Position numbers and translations under genes: made by a program. Below are positions 23,981-32,062 of a DNA stretch of 64,000 nucleotides, one piece after another (within the stretch, counting starts at the first letter, position 1; each line of letters starts with the position of its first letter). Below the pieces are notes generated by a model. The model was not told the DNA's origin. It was given only the letters and a program-made list of their open reading frames with translations, and ran no database searches. This stretch comes from DATDOR01 sp035512695 (GTDB taxonomy: Bacteria; Chloroflexota; Anaerolineae; Anaerolineales; JABWBV01): NCBI GenBank assembly GCA_035512695.1, contig DATKDL010000227.1, forward strand, positions 1-64,000, given 5' to 3'.

Positions 23981-25555
23981 ATGGCCGAACCCTTCCGCCT
24001 GACCTACGCCACCATGTACGATCCGCCCGAGCACCTCCACGAAAGCTACGATGCCGCCGTGGCCGATCTGAAGGCGGACCTCGGCCGGGAATACGGCATG
24101 ATCATCAACGGAGAGGAGCGTTTCAGCGACGAAAAATTGGAAGACACCTCCCCGATCGACACCGGCATCGTCCTGGGGGTCTTCCAGAAAGGCACGGAGC
24201 AGGACAGCCGGGATGCCGTCGCAGCCGCCAAAACCGCCTCTCGTGCCTGGGGCCGTCTGCCCTGGGGTGAGCGGGTCGATCTGCTGCGTAAAGCCGCCGC
24301 CCTGATCGACGAACGGGTTTACAAATTCGGCGCCGTCCTCTCGATGGAGGTCGGCAAGAACCGGATGGAGGCCCTGGCCGACGCGGCCGAGACTGCCGAC
24401 CTGATCCGCTACGCCTGCGACCAGATGGAAGCCAACAACGGCTACATCGTGGAGATGGGCGTCGACCCGCTCGTCGGCTATACCGCCCGGAACGTCTCCG
24501 TCTTGCGGCCCTACGGCGTCTGGGCGGTCATCTCCCCGTTCAACTTCCCGGGCGCGCTGACCGGCGGTCCTGCCGGCGCCGCACTGGTGACCGGGAACAC
24601 GATCGTCATCAAGCCTGCGTCCGACACCGTCTTCACCGTCCGCCTGCTGGTGGAATGCTTCCGCGATGCGGGGATCCCGGACGGGGTCTTCAACTACGTC
24701 ACCGGCGGCGGGAGCACGGTCGGCCAGGCGATCATCGACAGCCCGGATGTCGACGGGGTGACCTTCACCGGTTCGTTCGATGTCGGGATGGGAATCTACC
24801 GCGCCTTCGCCGCCGGAAAATACCCGCGGCCGACCATTCTCGAGATGGGCGGGAAGAACCCTGCCGTCGTCTCCCGCAACGCCGACCTCGATCGAGCCAC
24901 CGCCGGGATCATCCGCTCCGCCTTCGGACTCCAGGGCCAGAAGTGCTCGGCGGCCTCCCGGGTCTACATCGAAGGACCGGTCTACGACGAGATGCTCGAA
25001 CGGCTGAAGCAGGCCACCGAAAAACTCGTCGTCGGTGACCCGACCCGGCGGGAGACCTTCATGGGTCCAGTGATCAATAAGTGGGCCTACAACGATTTCA
25101 AGAACTTCACCGAGGACCTGTCCCAGAACGGATCGTTCCTGGCCGGCGGGAAGGTCCTGACCGAAGGCGACTACGGTCGCGGTTATTTTTGCGCCCCGAC
25201 CTTTGCGACGGGGACCCCGGACGAGCACAAGCTCTGGAAGCAGGAAATGTTCCTGCCGATCTCGATGATCCGGAAAGTAGACAGCCTGGAGGAGGCCATG
25301 GCCTTTGCCAACGACGTCGATTACGGCCTGACCGCCGGGATCTACGGCAGCGAGGACGAGGTGGACTGGTTTTTCGAGAACATCGAAGCCGGGGTCACCT
25401 ACGCCAACCGGCCCCAGGGCGCCACCACCGGTGCGTGGCCGGGTTTCCAACCGTTCGGCGGCTGGAAAGGCTCCGGTTCGTCCGGCAAGAACGCGGGTGG
25501 GCTGTACTACCTGCCGCTCTACATGCACGAACAAAGCCGGACCCTGATCGTATAA
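23981..25555 (+). CDS. NAD-dependent aldehyde dehydrogenase, 1-pyrroline-5-carboxylate type
   Basis: A 524-residue aldehyde dehydrogenase closest in layout to RocA/PutA-type P5C dehydrogenases, which oxidise glutamate semialdehyde to glutamate in proline and arginine breakdown. Visible are VISPFNFPGALTGGP, FTGSFDVG, the catalytic Glu in ILEMGGKNP and nucleophile Cys in LQGQKCSAASR, then a C-terminal FQPFGGWKGSGSSGKNAGG. The ATG at 23981 follows AGGAG, with TATACT at 23945-23950. No proline dehydrogenase gene is adjacent, so the substrate is not fixed. Confidence 0.85.
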   Translation: MAEPFRLTYATMYDPPEHLHESYDAAVADLKADLGREYGMIINGEERFSDEKLEDTSPIDTGIVLGVFQKGTEQDSRDAVAAAKTASRAWGRLPWGERVDLLRKAAALIDERVYKFGAVLSMEVGKNRMEALADAAETADLIRYACDQMEANNGYIVEMGVDPLVGYTARNVSVLRPYGVWAVISPFNFPGALTGGPAGAALVTGNTIVIKPASDTVFTVRLLVECFRDAGIPDGVFNYVTGGGSTVGQAIIDSPDVDGVTFTGSFDVGMGIYRAFAAGKYPRPTILEMGGKNPAVVSRNADLDRATAGIIRSAFGLQGQKCSAASRVYIEGPVYDEMLERLKQATEKLVVGDPTRRETFMGPVINKWAYNDFKNFTEDLSQNGSFLAGGKVLTEGDYGRGYFCAPTFATGTPDEHKLWKQEMFLPISMIRKVDSLEEAMAFANDVDYGLTAGIYGSEDEVDWFFENIEAGVTYANRPQGATTGAWPGFQPFGGWKGSGSSGKNAGGLYYLPLYMHEQSRTLIV

Positions 25556-25563
25556 AGGTCTTC

Positions 25564-25610
25564 AAAAATGAGCCCCGGCCCGCGCGGCGTGCGGGCCGGG
25601 GCTCATTTTT
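25564..25610. terminator. Terminator hairpin after the aldehyde dehydrogenase
   Basis: Arms of 20 bases (AAAAATGAGCCCCGGCCCGC) pair perfectly around a 7-base loop and end in six T on the plus strand, 8 bases after the stop codon. Confidence 0.88.
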
Positions 25611-25621
25611 TGCGAATTCGT

Positions 25622-25903
25622 ATGGAAACAGCACGCAGGCTCGGGTATTTTTTCCTGGTCCTGGCTTTTATCTTTTACATCGCTTCCACCCAGGCTGAAA
25701 CCGCCGGCCCGGTGGTCCGAGGCCAGCTGGTCGTCTTCCGAATCTTGTTCGGCCTGCTCGGCATTATCCTGGTGACCCGCTACAGGGGCCGGGCGCGTGA
25801 GACCTCCCGGTTTTCCTGGATCCGAAATTTTCTGTTTAAACGCAAAGCGCCTCGCAGAAAGAAGGACCGCCAAAAGCGGGGCCGGGGCGAAACGGAGGCC
25901 TGA
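25622..25903 (+). CDS. Small basic membrane protein
   Basis: A 93-residue protein with two hydrophobic segments (about 8-26 and 36-54), followed by a very basic tail rich in Arg and Lys. A CPBP-family protease gene starts 6 bases downstream, so both may be co-transcribed. I recognise no family. The frame extends upstream into the hairpin, but the ATG at 25622 gives a sensible membrane protein. Confidence 0.55.
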   Translation: METARRLGYFFLVLAFIFYIASTQAETAGPVVRGQLVVFRILFGLLGIILVTRYRGRARETSRFSWIRNFLFKRKAPRRKKDRQKRGRGETEA

Positions 25904-25908
25904 CAACG

Positions 25909-26778
25909 TTGCCATTGCGAAACCTGTTCTTCAGTCCAAAGGACGGCCGGCTGCGCGCCGGCTGGCGGATCGCTTTCTTTTTCGTCCTCTATTTTTCGAT
26001 CACCTTCCTGCTGGCCATCCCCGCTTTTGCTCTCATGGGATTCAACCCGGACGTTACCAACCCGCGCGACCTGCTTTTCGCATCGCTGATCGGCGGCATC
26101 GCCTCGGGGCTGGCTGTGTTTATGACCCGGCGGTCGATCGACCGCAAATCCGTCGAGAGCCTGGGGCTGGCGCCCGCCCGGATGTGGCGCGACCTGCTCG
26201 CCGGCGTCGGGATTGGGACTTTGATGATCGCCCTGATCTATCTGTTCCTGCTCGTCCCCGGCTGGCTCGTTTTTGAAGGTTTTGCCTGGGAAACCGACCC
26301 GTTCTCCGTCTGGGCGTTGGCGCTGTTGAACCTGACCCTGGCATTCATCCTGGTCGGGATCTCCGAGGAGGTCATGGTCCGGGGCTACATCCTCCAGAAC
26401 ATTGAAGATGGGCTGAACCTGCTCTGGGCCATCGTGATCTCATCATCCCTGTTCGCCCTGCTCCACCTTGGAAACCCGGGCGGTGCAGCATTCGGACCCA
26501 TATTCGGGATTTTCCTGGCGGGGCTGTTTTTCGCCTACGCCTACCTCCGGACGCGCAGCCTGTGGCTGGCGATCGGTCTGCATTTCGGCTGGAACCTGGC
26601 GATGAATGCCGTGTTCGGTTTCGCCGTAAGCGGGGCAGACGCACCCGGACTTCTCCACCAGGCGGTCACCGGGCCGGAGATATGGACGGGTGGGGCCTTT
26701 GGGCCGGAGGCCGGTCTGGTCCTGCTCCCGGCGCTGGCGGCAGGCGTGGCATTGGTGGCCTGGTACACCCGGGGCTGA
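25909..26778 (+). CDS. CPBP family intramembrane metalloprotease
   Basis: A 289-residue membrane protein with about eight hydrophobic segments and the CPBP (CAAX-protease-like) motifs: EEVMVRGYIL near residues 149-158, the HLGNPG His near 185 and HFGWN near 225. These Glu and His residues form the metal site of Rce1-like proteases. The start is TTG at 25909 with GGAGG 12 bases upstream. Its stop overlaps the lactate permease start as TGATG, so the two are coupled. Confidence 0.85.
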   Translation: MPLRNLFFSPKDGRLRAGWRIAFFFVLYFSITFLLAIPAFALMGFNPDVTNPRDLLFASLIGGIASGLAVFMTRRSIDRKSVESLGLAPARMWRDLLAGVGIGTLMIALIYLFLLVPGWLVFEGFAWETDPFSVWALALLNLTLAFILVGISEEVMVRGYILQNIEDGLNLLWAIVISSSLFALLHLGNPGGAAFGPIFGIFLAGLFFAYAYLRTRSLWLAIGLHFGWNLAMNAVFGFAVSGADAPGLLHQAVTGPEIWTGGAFGPEAGLVLLPALAAGVALVAWYTRG

Positions 26779-28304
26779 TGAACCTGCTGCTCGCCGCCTT
26801 TCCGATCCTGCTGATCCTCTACCTGATGGTCGCCCGCCGCTGGGGGGCCGCGCGCGCAGGCATAGCCGGATACCTGGCGGCCGTCCTCCTGGCCGCCACC
26901 GCCTTTGGCGCGGGTCTCGACGCCCTCTGGGTCGCCCACGCCAAATCCCTGCTGCTCTCGTTCGACGTGCTTTATATCGTCTGGGCGGCCTATCTGCATT
27001 TCCGCATCGCGGACGAGGCCGGGGCGATCACCGCCCTCGGGCGTGGGCTGCGCCGGCTGACGGCCGATCCCGGGATGCTGGCGCTCGTCCTGGGGTTCGC
27101 CTTTGCTTCGTTCCTGCAGGGGATCGGCGGGTTCGGGGTCCCGATCGCGATCGTGGCACCGATGCTGATCGGGTTGGGGTTCGACCCGCTGGCGGCCGTC
27201 GTGATCCCGGCGATCGGGCATTCCTGGGCGGTCACGTTCGGTTCGTTGGGCTCTTCCTTCCAGGCGCTGATCGCCTCGACCGGTCTGCCCGGCGAGGCGC
27301 TGGAAGTCCCGTCGGCGGCCCTGCTGGGTCTGATGGCGGTCGGCGCCGGGTTCGGGACCGCGCACGCAGCGGCCGGGGCCGCCGGCCTGCGCCGCCTGTG
27401 GTTGCAGACGCTGCTCCTGAGCGTGGGGATGGCGCTTGTCCAATTCGGGCTGGCGGCGGCCGGGCTCTGGAATATGGCTGCGACCGGCGCAGGGGCGGCC
27501 GGGTTGGGCCTGAGCGTTTTCCTGGCGACCCGGGACCGCTCCGCACGGCCCGCGCAGTGGACGGTCGAAGACCCGCGCCCGATCCGGGCGGCCTTCGGCG
27601 CCTACGCTGCGCTGGTGGCGATCATGGCCGCGATCCAGCTGATCGGACCGGTCAACGACCTGCTCGGCGCGGCGGCGTTGACGCTCGAGTTCCCGGAAGT
27701 CCGCACCTCGCAGGGGTTCACCGTTCCCTCGGAGACCGGGCGGGTGATCCACTGGTTTTCGCACGGCGGGGCGATCCTGGTCTATGCCTCGCTGGCCGGC
27801 TACCTGATCTTCCGCCGGCTCGGGCTTTATGGACCCGGGACCGGGGGGAGGATCCTGCGCGACACCGCGCGCGGTGTCCGGTCATCCACGGTCAGCATTC
27901 TGGCGATGGTGGCGATGGCGTCGGTCATGAGCCATGCCGGGATGACCGACACATTGGCCCGCGGCATAGCGGCCGCGGTCGGGGCCGGGTTTCCGCTGGT
28001 CTCGCCCTGGATCGGCGCCTTCGGCGCATTTATGACCGGCAGCAATACGAACTCGAACGTCGTCTTCGCCGCCCTCCAGCAGCGGACGGCCGAGATCCTG
28101 GCGCTCAGCATCCCCTGGCTGTTAGGCGCACAGACCGCCGGCGGGGCGATCGGGTCGATCGTCGCCCCGACCAAGATCGTCGTCGGGGCGGCGACGGCGG
28201 GGCTGGAGGGCCGCGAGGGGGAGGTGATCCGGAAGCTGGCCGTTTATGTCATCCCGCTGATCCTGTTCCTGTCTGTCGTTACCTGGATTGCTACCCATCT
28301 GTAG
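26778..28304 (+). CDS. lldP: L-lactate permease
   Basis: A 508-residue transporter with about 12-13 membrane segments of the LctP family, which imports lactate or glycolate with protons. Diagnostic segments are FLQGIGGFGVPIAIVAPMLIGLG, IGHSWAVTFGSLGSSFQAL and, near the C-terminus, FMTGSNTNSNVVF followed by QTAGGAIGSIVAPTK. It starts inside the protease stop codon. No lactate dehydrogenase gene is in the window. A weak GACGCC/GGCGTC hairpin follows at 28307-28325. Confidence 0.9.
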   Translation: MNLLLAAFPILLILYLMVARRWGAARAGIAGYLAAVLLAATAFGAGLDALWVAHAKSLLLSFDVLYIVWAAYLHFRIADEAGAITALGRGLRRLTADPGMLALVLGFAFASFLQGIGGFGVPIAIVAPMLIGLGFDPLAAVVIPAIGHSWAVTFGSLGSSFQALIASTGLPGEALEVPSAALLGLMAVGAGFGTAHAAAGAAGLRRLWLQTLLLSVGMALVQFGLAAAGLWNMAATGAGAAGLGLSVFLATRDRSARPAQWTVEDPRPIRAAFGAYAALVAIMAAIQLIGPVNDLLGAAALTLEFPEVRTSQGFTVPSETGRVIHWFSHGGAILVYASLAGYLIFRRLGLYGPGTGGRILRDTARGVRSSTVSILAMVAMASVMSHAGMTDTLARGIAAAVGAGFPLVSPWIGAFGAFMTGSNTNSNVVFAALQQRTAEILALSIPWLLGAQTAGGAIGSIVAPTKIVVGAATAGLEGREGEVIRKLAVYVIPLILFLSVVTWIATHL

Positions 28305-28306
28305 GG

Positions 28307-28325
28307 ACGCCTCGTTGTGGCGTCT
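28307..28325. terminator. Small hairpin after lldP
   Basis: GGACGCC and GGCGTCTC-type complements form a short stem right after the lldP stop. There is no T-tract, so it may only stabilise the 3' end. Confidence 0.35.
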
Positions 28326-28349
28326 CCAGATATCCCACCACTATCCCAC

Positions 28350-29078
28350 ATGTTTCCCACGGTATCCCACATCCTGTACGATCTAGGAAACACGCTCCTG
28401 TATTTCCACGGGGACCGGGACGTCGTTTTCCGGCAGGCGGTGGCGGCGGCCGGGCGGGCCGGGGGGCGGTTCGGGCTGGATCCGGACCGGCAGGCGGAAC
28501 TCACCCGGCGGCTGGCTGCCCGGCTGCTGTCGAACTACGCCCGGCGCGAGACGGACCTGATCGAGCTCGCGGCCGGGCTGGTTTTTGTCGAGGCAATGGT
28601 TTCGATGGGCTTCCCGCCGGATAACCGGGGCCCGGCGGATGCGGTGATGTCCGCCTTCTACGCGGTCACGCAGACGCATTGGCGGCCGGTGCGGGGCGCG
28701 GAGCAGGCGCTGGCCCTGCTGAAGGAGATGGGGTACCGGCAGGCCGTGCTTTCCAACGCCGCCCACGATGAAGACGTCCAGGCCCTGGTGGACAAGGCCG
28801 GGTTGCGGCCATACCTCGACTTCGTCCTGACTTCGGCGGCGATCGGCCGCCGGAAGCCGGATCCGCAGCCCTTTCTGCGGGCCGCGGCGGATTGGGGCGT
28901 CTCCCCGGCCGTCGTCCTGATGGTCGGCGATATGATGTCCATCGACGTCAGGGGCGCGCGCGCGGCTGGCATGGCCGCGGTATGGGTACAAAAATTTTCA
29001 AGGGATCCGTCCGGGGAGGTCCCTCCGGACGCAATGATCGAGACGGTCGTCGAACTGCCGCAGATACTAACAAATTGA
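28350..29078 (+). CDS. HAD-superfamily hydrolase
   Basis: A 242-residue HAD phosphatase. Motif I is ILYDLGNTLLYF with the nucleophile Asp, motif II VLSNAAHDE, motif III the Lys in GRRKPDP and motif IV MVGDMMSIDVRGARAAGM. Motif I reads D-L-G-N-T, lacking the usual second acidic residue two positions on; HAD members with this pattern exist among dehalogenase-like and phosphatase relatives, so activity is uncertain. A helical cap lies between motifs I and II. Start could also be GTG at 28317. Its stop is inside a convergent terminator hairpin. Confidence 0.78.
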   Translation: MFPTVSHILYDLGNTLLYFHGDRDVVFRQAVAAAGRAGGRFGLDPDRQAELTRRLAARLLSNYARRETDLIELAAGLVFVEAMVSMGFPPDNRGPADAVMSAFYAVTQTHWRPVRGAEQALALLKEMGYRQAVLSNAAHDEDVQALVDKAGLRPYLDFVLTSAAIGRRKPDPQPFLRAAADWGVSPAVVLMVGDMMSIDVRGARAAGMAAVWVQKFSRDPSGEVPPDAMIETVVELPQILTN

Positions 29079-29112
29079 GCCCCTGGGACCTGCGGTTCGT
29101 GGGGGTCAATTT
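29072..29112. terminator. Bidirectional terminator overlapping the HAD stop codon
   Basis: AAATTGAGCCCC pairs with GGGGGTCAATTT with one mismatch around a longer internal loop, ending in TTTTTT. It spans the HAD stop codon and ends 3 bases before the convergent ATPase gene. Confidence 0.7.
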
Positions 29113-29114
29113 TT

Positions 29115-31844
29115 TCAGTTTCTCCTTTTGAACCATTTCTCGACTTCGACTGCCACGAACACGACCGCGCTGAGCGCCATACAGAGCAGCAGTTCACCCG
29201 CGCTCAGGTCCATGGTGCCGAAGATGTCCTGCAGCGGCGTCCAGTAGATGACGGCTAGCTGCAGGACGAACGTCAGCGCCACCGAACCGACCATCAGCGG
29301 GTTGCTGAACAGGCCCAGGGTAAACAGCGATTCGCGCCCGGACCGGATCACGGTGGCGTGCGCCATCTGCGAGATCGTCAGGGTCGTGAATACGAGCGTG
29401 GGCCAGGTCGGCAGATCGATCGCCCAGCCCCAATACCCGACTCCCAGCGAAACGGCACCCATCAGCAGCCCGATCCAAAGGATATGCCTGCCCATCCCGC
29501 GGGCGAAAATGCTCTCATTCGGCGCATACGGCGGCCGGTGCATCACGTTTTTCTCGGGCGCTTCGACCGCCAGCGCCAGGCCCGGTAGGCCGTCCGTGAC
29601 CAGGTTGATCCACAGGATCTGCAGCGCGGTCAGGGGGAGCGGCATCCCGAAAAACGGGGCGAACAGCATGACGTAGATCTCGGCCGCGTTGCTCGTCATC
29701 GTGTACTTGATGAATTTGCGGACGTTGTCGAAGATCGTGCGGCCTTCCCGGACTGCGTTGACGATCGTCGCAAAGTTGTCGTCCAGGATGATCATATCGG
29801 CAGCTTCCTTGGCGACATCGGTGCCGGTGATCCCCATCGCCACACCGATATCGCTTTTGCGCAGCGCCGGGGCGTCGTTGACGCCGTCTCCCGTCATCGC
29901 GGCGATGTGGCCATTTCGCTGCAGCGCCTCCACGATCCGCAGCTTGTGTTCCGGCGAGACCCGGGCATAGACAGAGACCTTTTCGACGACCGCTTCGAGA
30001 TCCTGGGGGCTCATCTCTGACAGATCGACGCCGGTGAGCACCTCGCCTTCCCCGTCCAGGATCCCCAGGTCCTGGGCGATCCTTTTCGCGGTCAGCGGGT
30101 GGTCCCCTGTGATCATGAGCGGGCGGATCCCGGCCGCCCTGGCCAGTGCGACCGATTCCTTCACTTCGGCGCGGGGCGGGTCCAACATGGCGATCAGGCC
30201 GATGAAGGTCAGGTCCTGTTCGAGTTCGGCTTCGTCGACGCTCTCACCAGGATGGTCGGCGAGCGGCCGGAAGGCCACGCCGAGGACCCGCTGCCCGGCC
30301 TGGGCGAGTTCGTCGTTGGAGTCCTGGATGCGGCCGGCGACCTCCGCATCCATCGGGATCTCCCCATCGCCGGACCAGACCCGGGTGCAGATTTCAAGCA
30401 GACCGTCGACCGAGCCCTTGCAGAAAGCGACGTAATCCGCATGGCGCCAGGGGGCGTTCGAAGGATCATCGACCTCGATGGCGACCCGGTGGACGGTCGT
30501 CATGCGTTTGCGCTCGGAGGTGAACGGCGCTTCGGCGATGCGCGGCCAGCGTTTGTCCAATTCGGGCTTCCACAGGCCGATCTGCGCCGCGGCTGCGACG
30601 AGGGCGCCTTCCGTCGGATCACCGATCACGCGCAGGTCGCCGTCATGGTCGGTATCCTCCTCCAGGATCGCATCGTTGGCCAGCGCCGCCGCCTTGATCA
30701 TCAGCCCCAGGCTGCGCACGGGCGGGGTGACGCCTTTGCGGAGTTCGGCATCGACCACCGGGAGACCGTCCTCGAGCAGGGTCTCCAGTTCCTGGGTCGA
30801 GCCGAGCACGTCCAGGACCGTGACCGTCATGCGGTTCTCGGTCAGTGTTCCGGTCTTGTCCGAGCAGATCACCGTCACTGAGCCGAGCGTCTCTACCGCC
30901 GGGAGTTTGCGGATCAGGGCTTGCCGGCGCAGCATCCGCTGGGCCCCCAGGGCCAGCGCGATCGTCACGACCGCCGGGAGCCCCTCCGGCACGGCGGCAA
31001 CGGCCATGGCGACGGCGGTGAGGAACATTTCGGTCGGATCCTCCCCGCGGAGAATCCCGAGCGAAAAGACCAGGCCGACGATCAGCAAAGCCGCCCATGC
31101 GAGCGATTTGCCCAGCTGGTCCATCTTCCGCTGCAGCGGGGTCTGCTCGCTTTCAACGGCCTGGATCAACTCGGCGATCTTGCCGAGCTCGGTGGCCATC
31201 CCCGTCCCGGTAGCCACGGCGACGCCGCGGCCGTAGGTGACTGCCGTCCCCAGAAAGACCATGTTTTGCCGGTCGCCCAGGGGAGCACCTGCAGCGACCG
31301 TCGTCGCGGCCGTCTTTTCGACCGGCACCGATTCGCCCGTCAGGGAGGCTTCCTGGATGCGCAGGTTAGCGCTCTCGATCAGCCGTCCGTCCGCCGGGAT
31401 CGAGTCGCCCGCCTCGAGCAGGATGACGTCGCCTGGGACGAGTTCTCGGGATGGAAGTTCGAGCACGTGGCCGTCCCGGCGCACCTTGACCACCGGGGTC
31501 GCCATCCGTTTCAACGCCGCCATGGCCTGCTCGGCCCGGTATTCCTGGACAAAGCCTAAAATGGCATTCAGCACGACGATCGCCAGGATGGCGATCGTGT
31601 CTTTCAAATCGCCGAGCAACCCGGAGATCAGGGCAGCCGCCAGCAGGACGATGACCATCGTCTCGCGAAACTGGCCGAGCAGGATGCGCCAGGGGGAAAT
31701 GACGCCTCGCTCGACCAGTTCGTTTAGACCGTATTTCGCCTGCCTGGATCGCACCTCCTGATCCGGCAGGCCGGTTTCCGGTTCGACGCCCAGCTCGGCC
31801 ACGGTATTTGCAACGGTTTTGGTGTGCCAGTTGTTTTCGCTCAT
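29115..31844 (-). CDS. Cation-transporting P-type ATPase (P2, Ca2+-like)
   Basis: A 909-residue P-type pump. The N-terminal cation ATPase domain, LTGESVPVEK, the M4 metal site PEGLPA, the phosphorylation motif DKTGTLT with catalytic Asp near 340, MITGDHPLTAKRIA and TGDGVNDAPALRKSDIG are all present, followed by four C-terminal helices (NLVTDGLPGLALAVE). PEGLPA plus NLVTDGLPA-type M6 are typical of SERCA/PMR1-type Ca2+ and related pumps. AAGGTGAT precedes the ATG. Which ion is moved, and direction, are inferred. Confidence 0.92.
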   Translation of the reverse strand: MSENNWHTKTVANTVAELGVEPETGLPDQEVRSRQAKYGLNELVERGVISPWRILLGQFRETMVIVLLAAALISGLLGDLKDTIAILAIVVLNAILGFVQEYRAEQAMAALKRMATPVVKVRRDGHVLELPSRELVPGDVILLEAGDSIPADGRLIESANLRIQEASLTGESVPVEKTAATTVAAGAPLGDRQNMVFLGTAVTYGRGVAVATGTGMATELGKIAELIQAVESEQTPLQRKMDQLGKSLAWAALLIVGLVFSLGILRGEDPTEMFLTAVAMAVAAVPEGLPAVVTIALALGAQRMLRRQALIRKLPAVETLGSVTVICSDKTGTLTENRMTVTVLDVLGSTQELETLLEDGLPVVDAELRKGVTPPVRSLGLMIKAAALANDAILEEDTDHDGDLRVIGDPTEGALVAAAAQIGLWKPELDKRWPRIAEAPFTSERKRMTTVHRVAIEVDDPSNAPWRHADYVAFCKGSVDGLLEICTRVWSGDGEIPMDAEVAGRIQDSNDELAQAGQRVLGVAFRPLADHPGESVDEAELEQDLTFIGLIAMLDPPRAEVKESVALARAAGIRPLMITGDHPLTAKRIAQDLGILDGEGEVLTGVDLSEMSPQDLEAVVEKVSVYARVSPEHKLRIVEALQRNGHIAAMTGDGVNDAPALRKSDIGVAMGITGTDVAKEAADMIILDDNFATIVNAVREGRTIFDNVRKFIKYTMTSNAAEIYVMLFAPFFGMPLPLTALQILWINLVTDGLPGLALAVEAPEKNVMHRPPYAPNESIFARGMGRHILWIGLLMGAVSLGVGYWGWAIDLPTWPTLVFTTLTISQMAHATVIRSGRESLFTLGLFSNPLMVGSVALTFVLQLAVIYWTPLQDIFGTMDLSAGELLLCMALSAVVFVAVEVEKWFKRRN

Positions 31845-32062
31845 ATCACCTTGATCGCACCCTGAATTATTAACTGCTCAGGCTGTCGCTGAGAATGTCG
31901 CGTGTGGAATTGAACTATGAATTCACTATCGTAAATGCACCGCCACCGATCATACCCATATTATATGGGGGAACGTGTTGGGTTGGCGACATTGGGGGCG
32001 GCTGCGGCTCCAACGAATCCGCCCCCAATATCGCCCGTTCTCCGAATATCCGGATTGGTTCT
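31845..32062. other. Intergenic region between antiporter and P-type ATPase
   Basis: This 218-base gap lies downstream of the antiporter and upstream of the ATPase, both on the minus strand. It holds a palindromic repeat at 31985-32035, an AT-rich stretch (CATATTATATGG) near 31958-31969 and, on the minus strand near 31872, TTAATAATTC, which may be the ATPase -10 region. I see no coding sequence. Confidence 0.5.
31985..32035. repeat. Palindromic repeat, shared-core family, copy 2
   Basis: Outer GGCGACATTGGGGGCGG pairs with CCGCCCCCAATATCGCC with one mismatch, around an inner GCTGCGGCTCCAACGAAT region that pairs poorly. It has the same core as 23264-23309 and 52185-52233. It may end the antiporter transcript on the minus strand. 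Confidence 0.75.

Noticed and set aside
23960..25534. 524-codon antisense frame over the aldehyde dehydrogenase
   Set aside because: Sense frame has all catalytic residues; the antisense product is a GC-driven shadow.
26541..27764. 407-codon antisense frame over the lactate permease
   Set aside because: High GC makes long antisense frames; the product is Arg/Gly/Pro-rich with no family resemblance, and the sense frame is a clear LctP permease.
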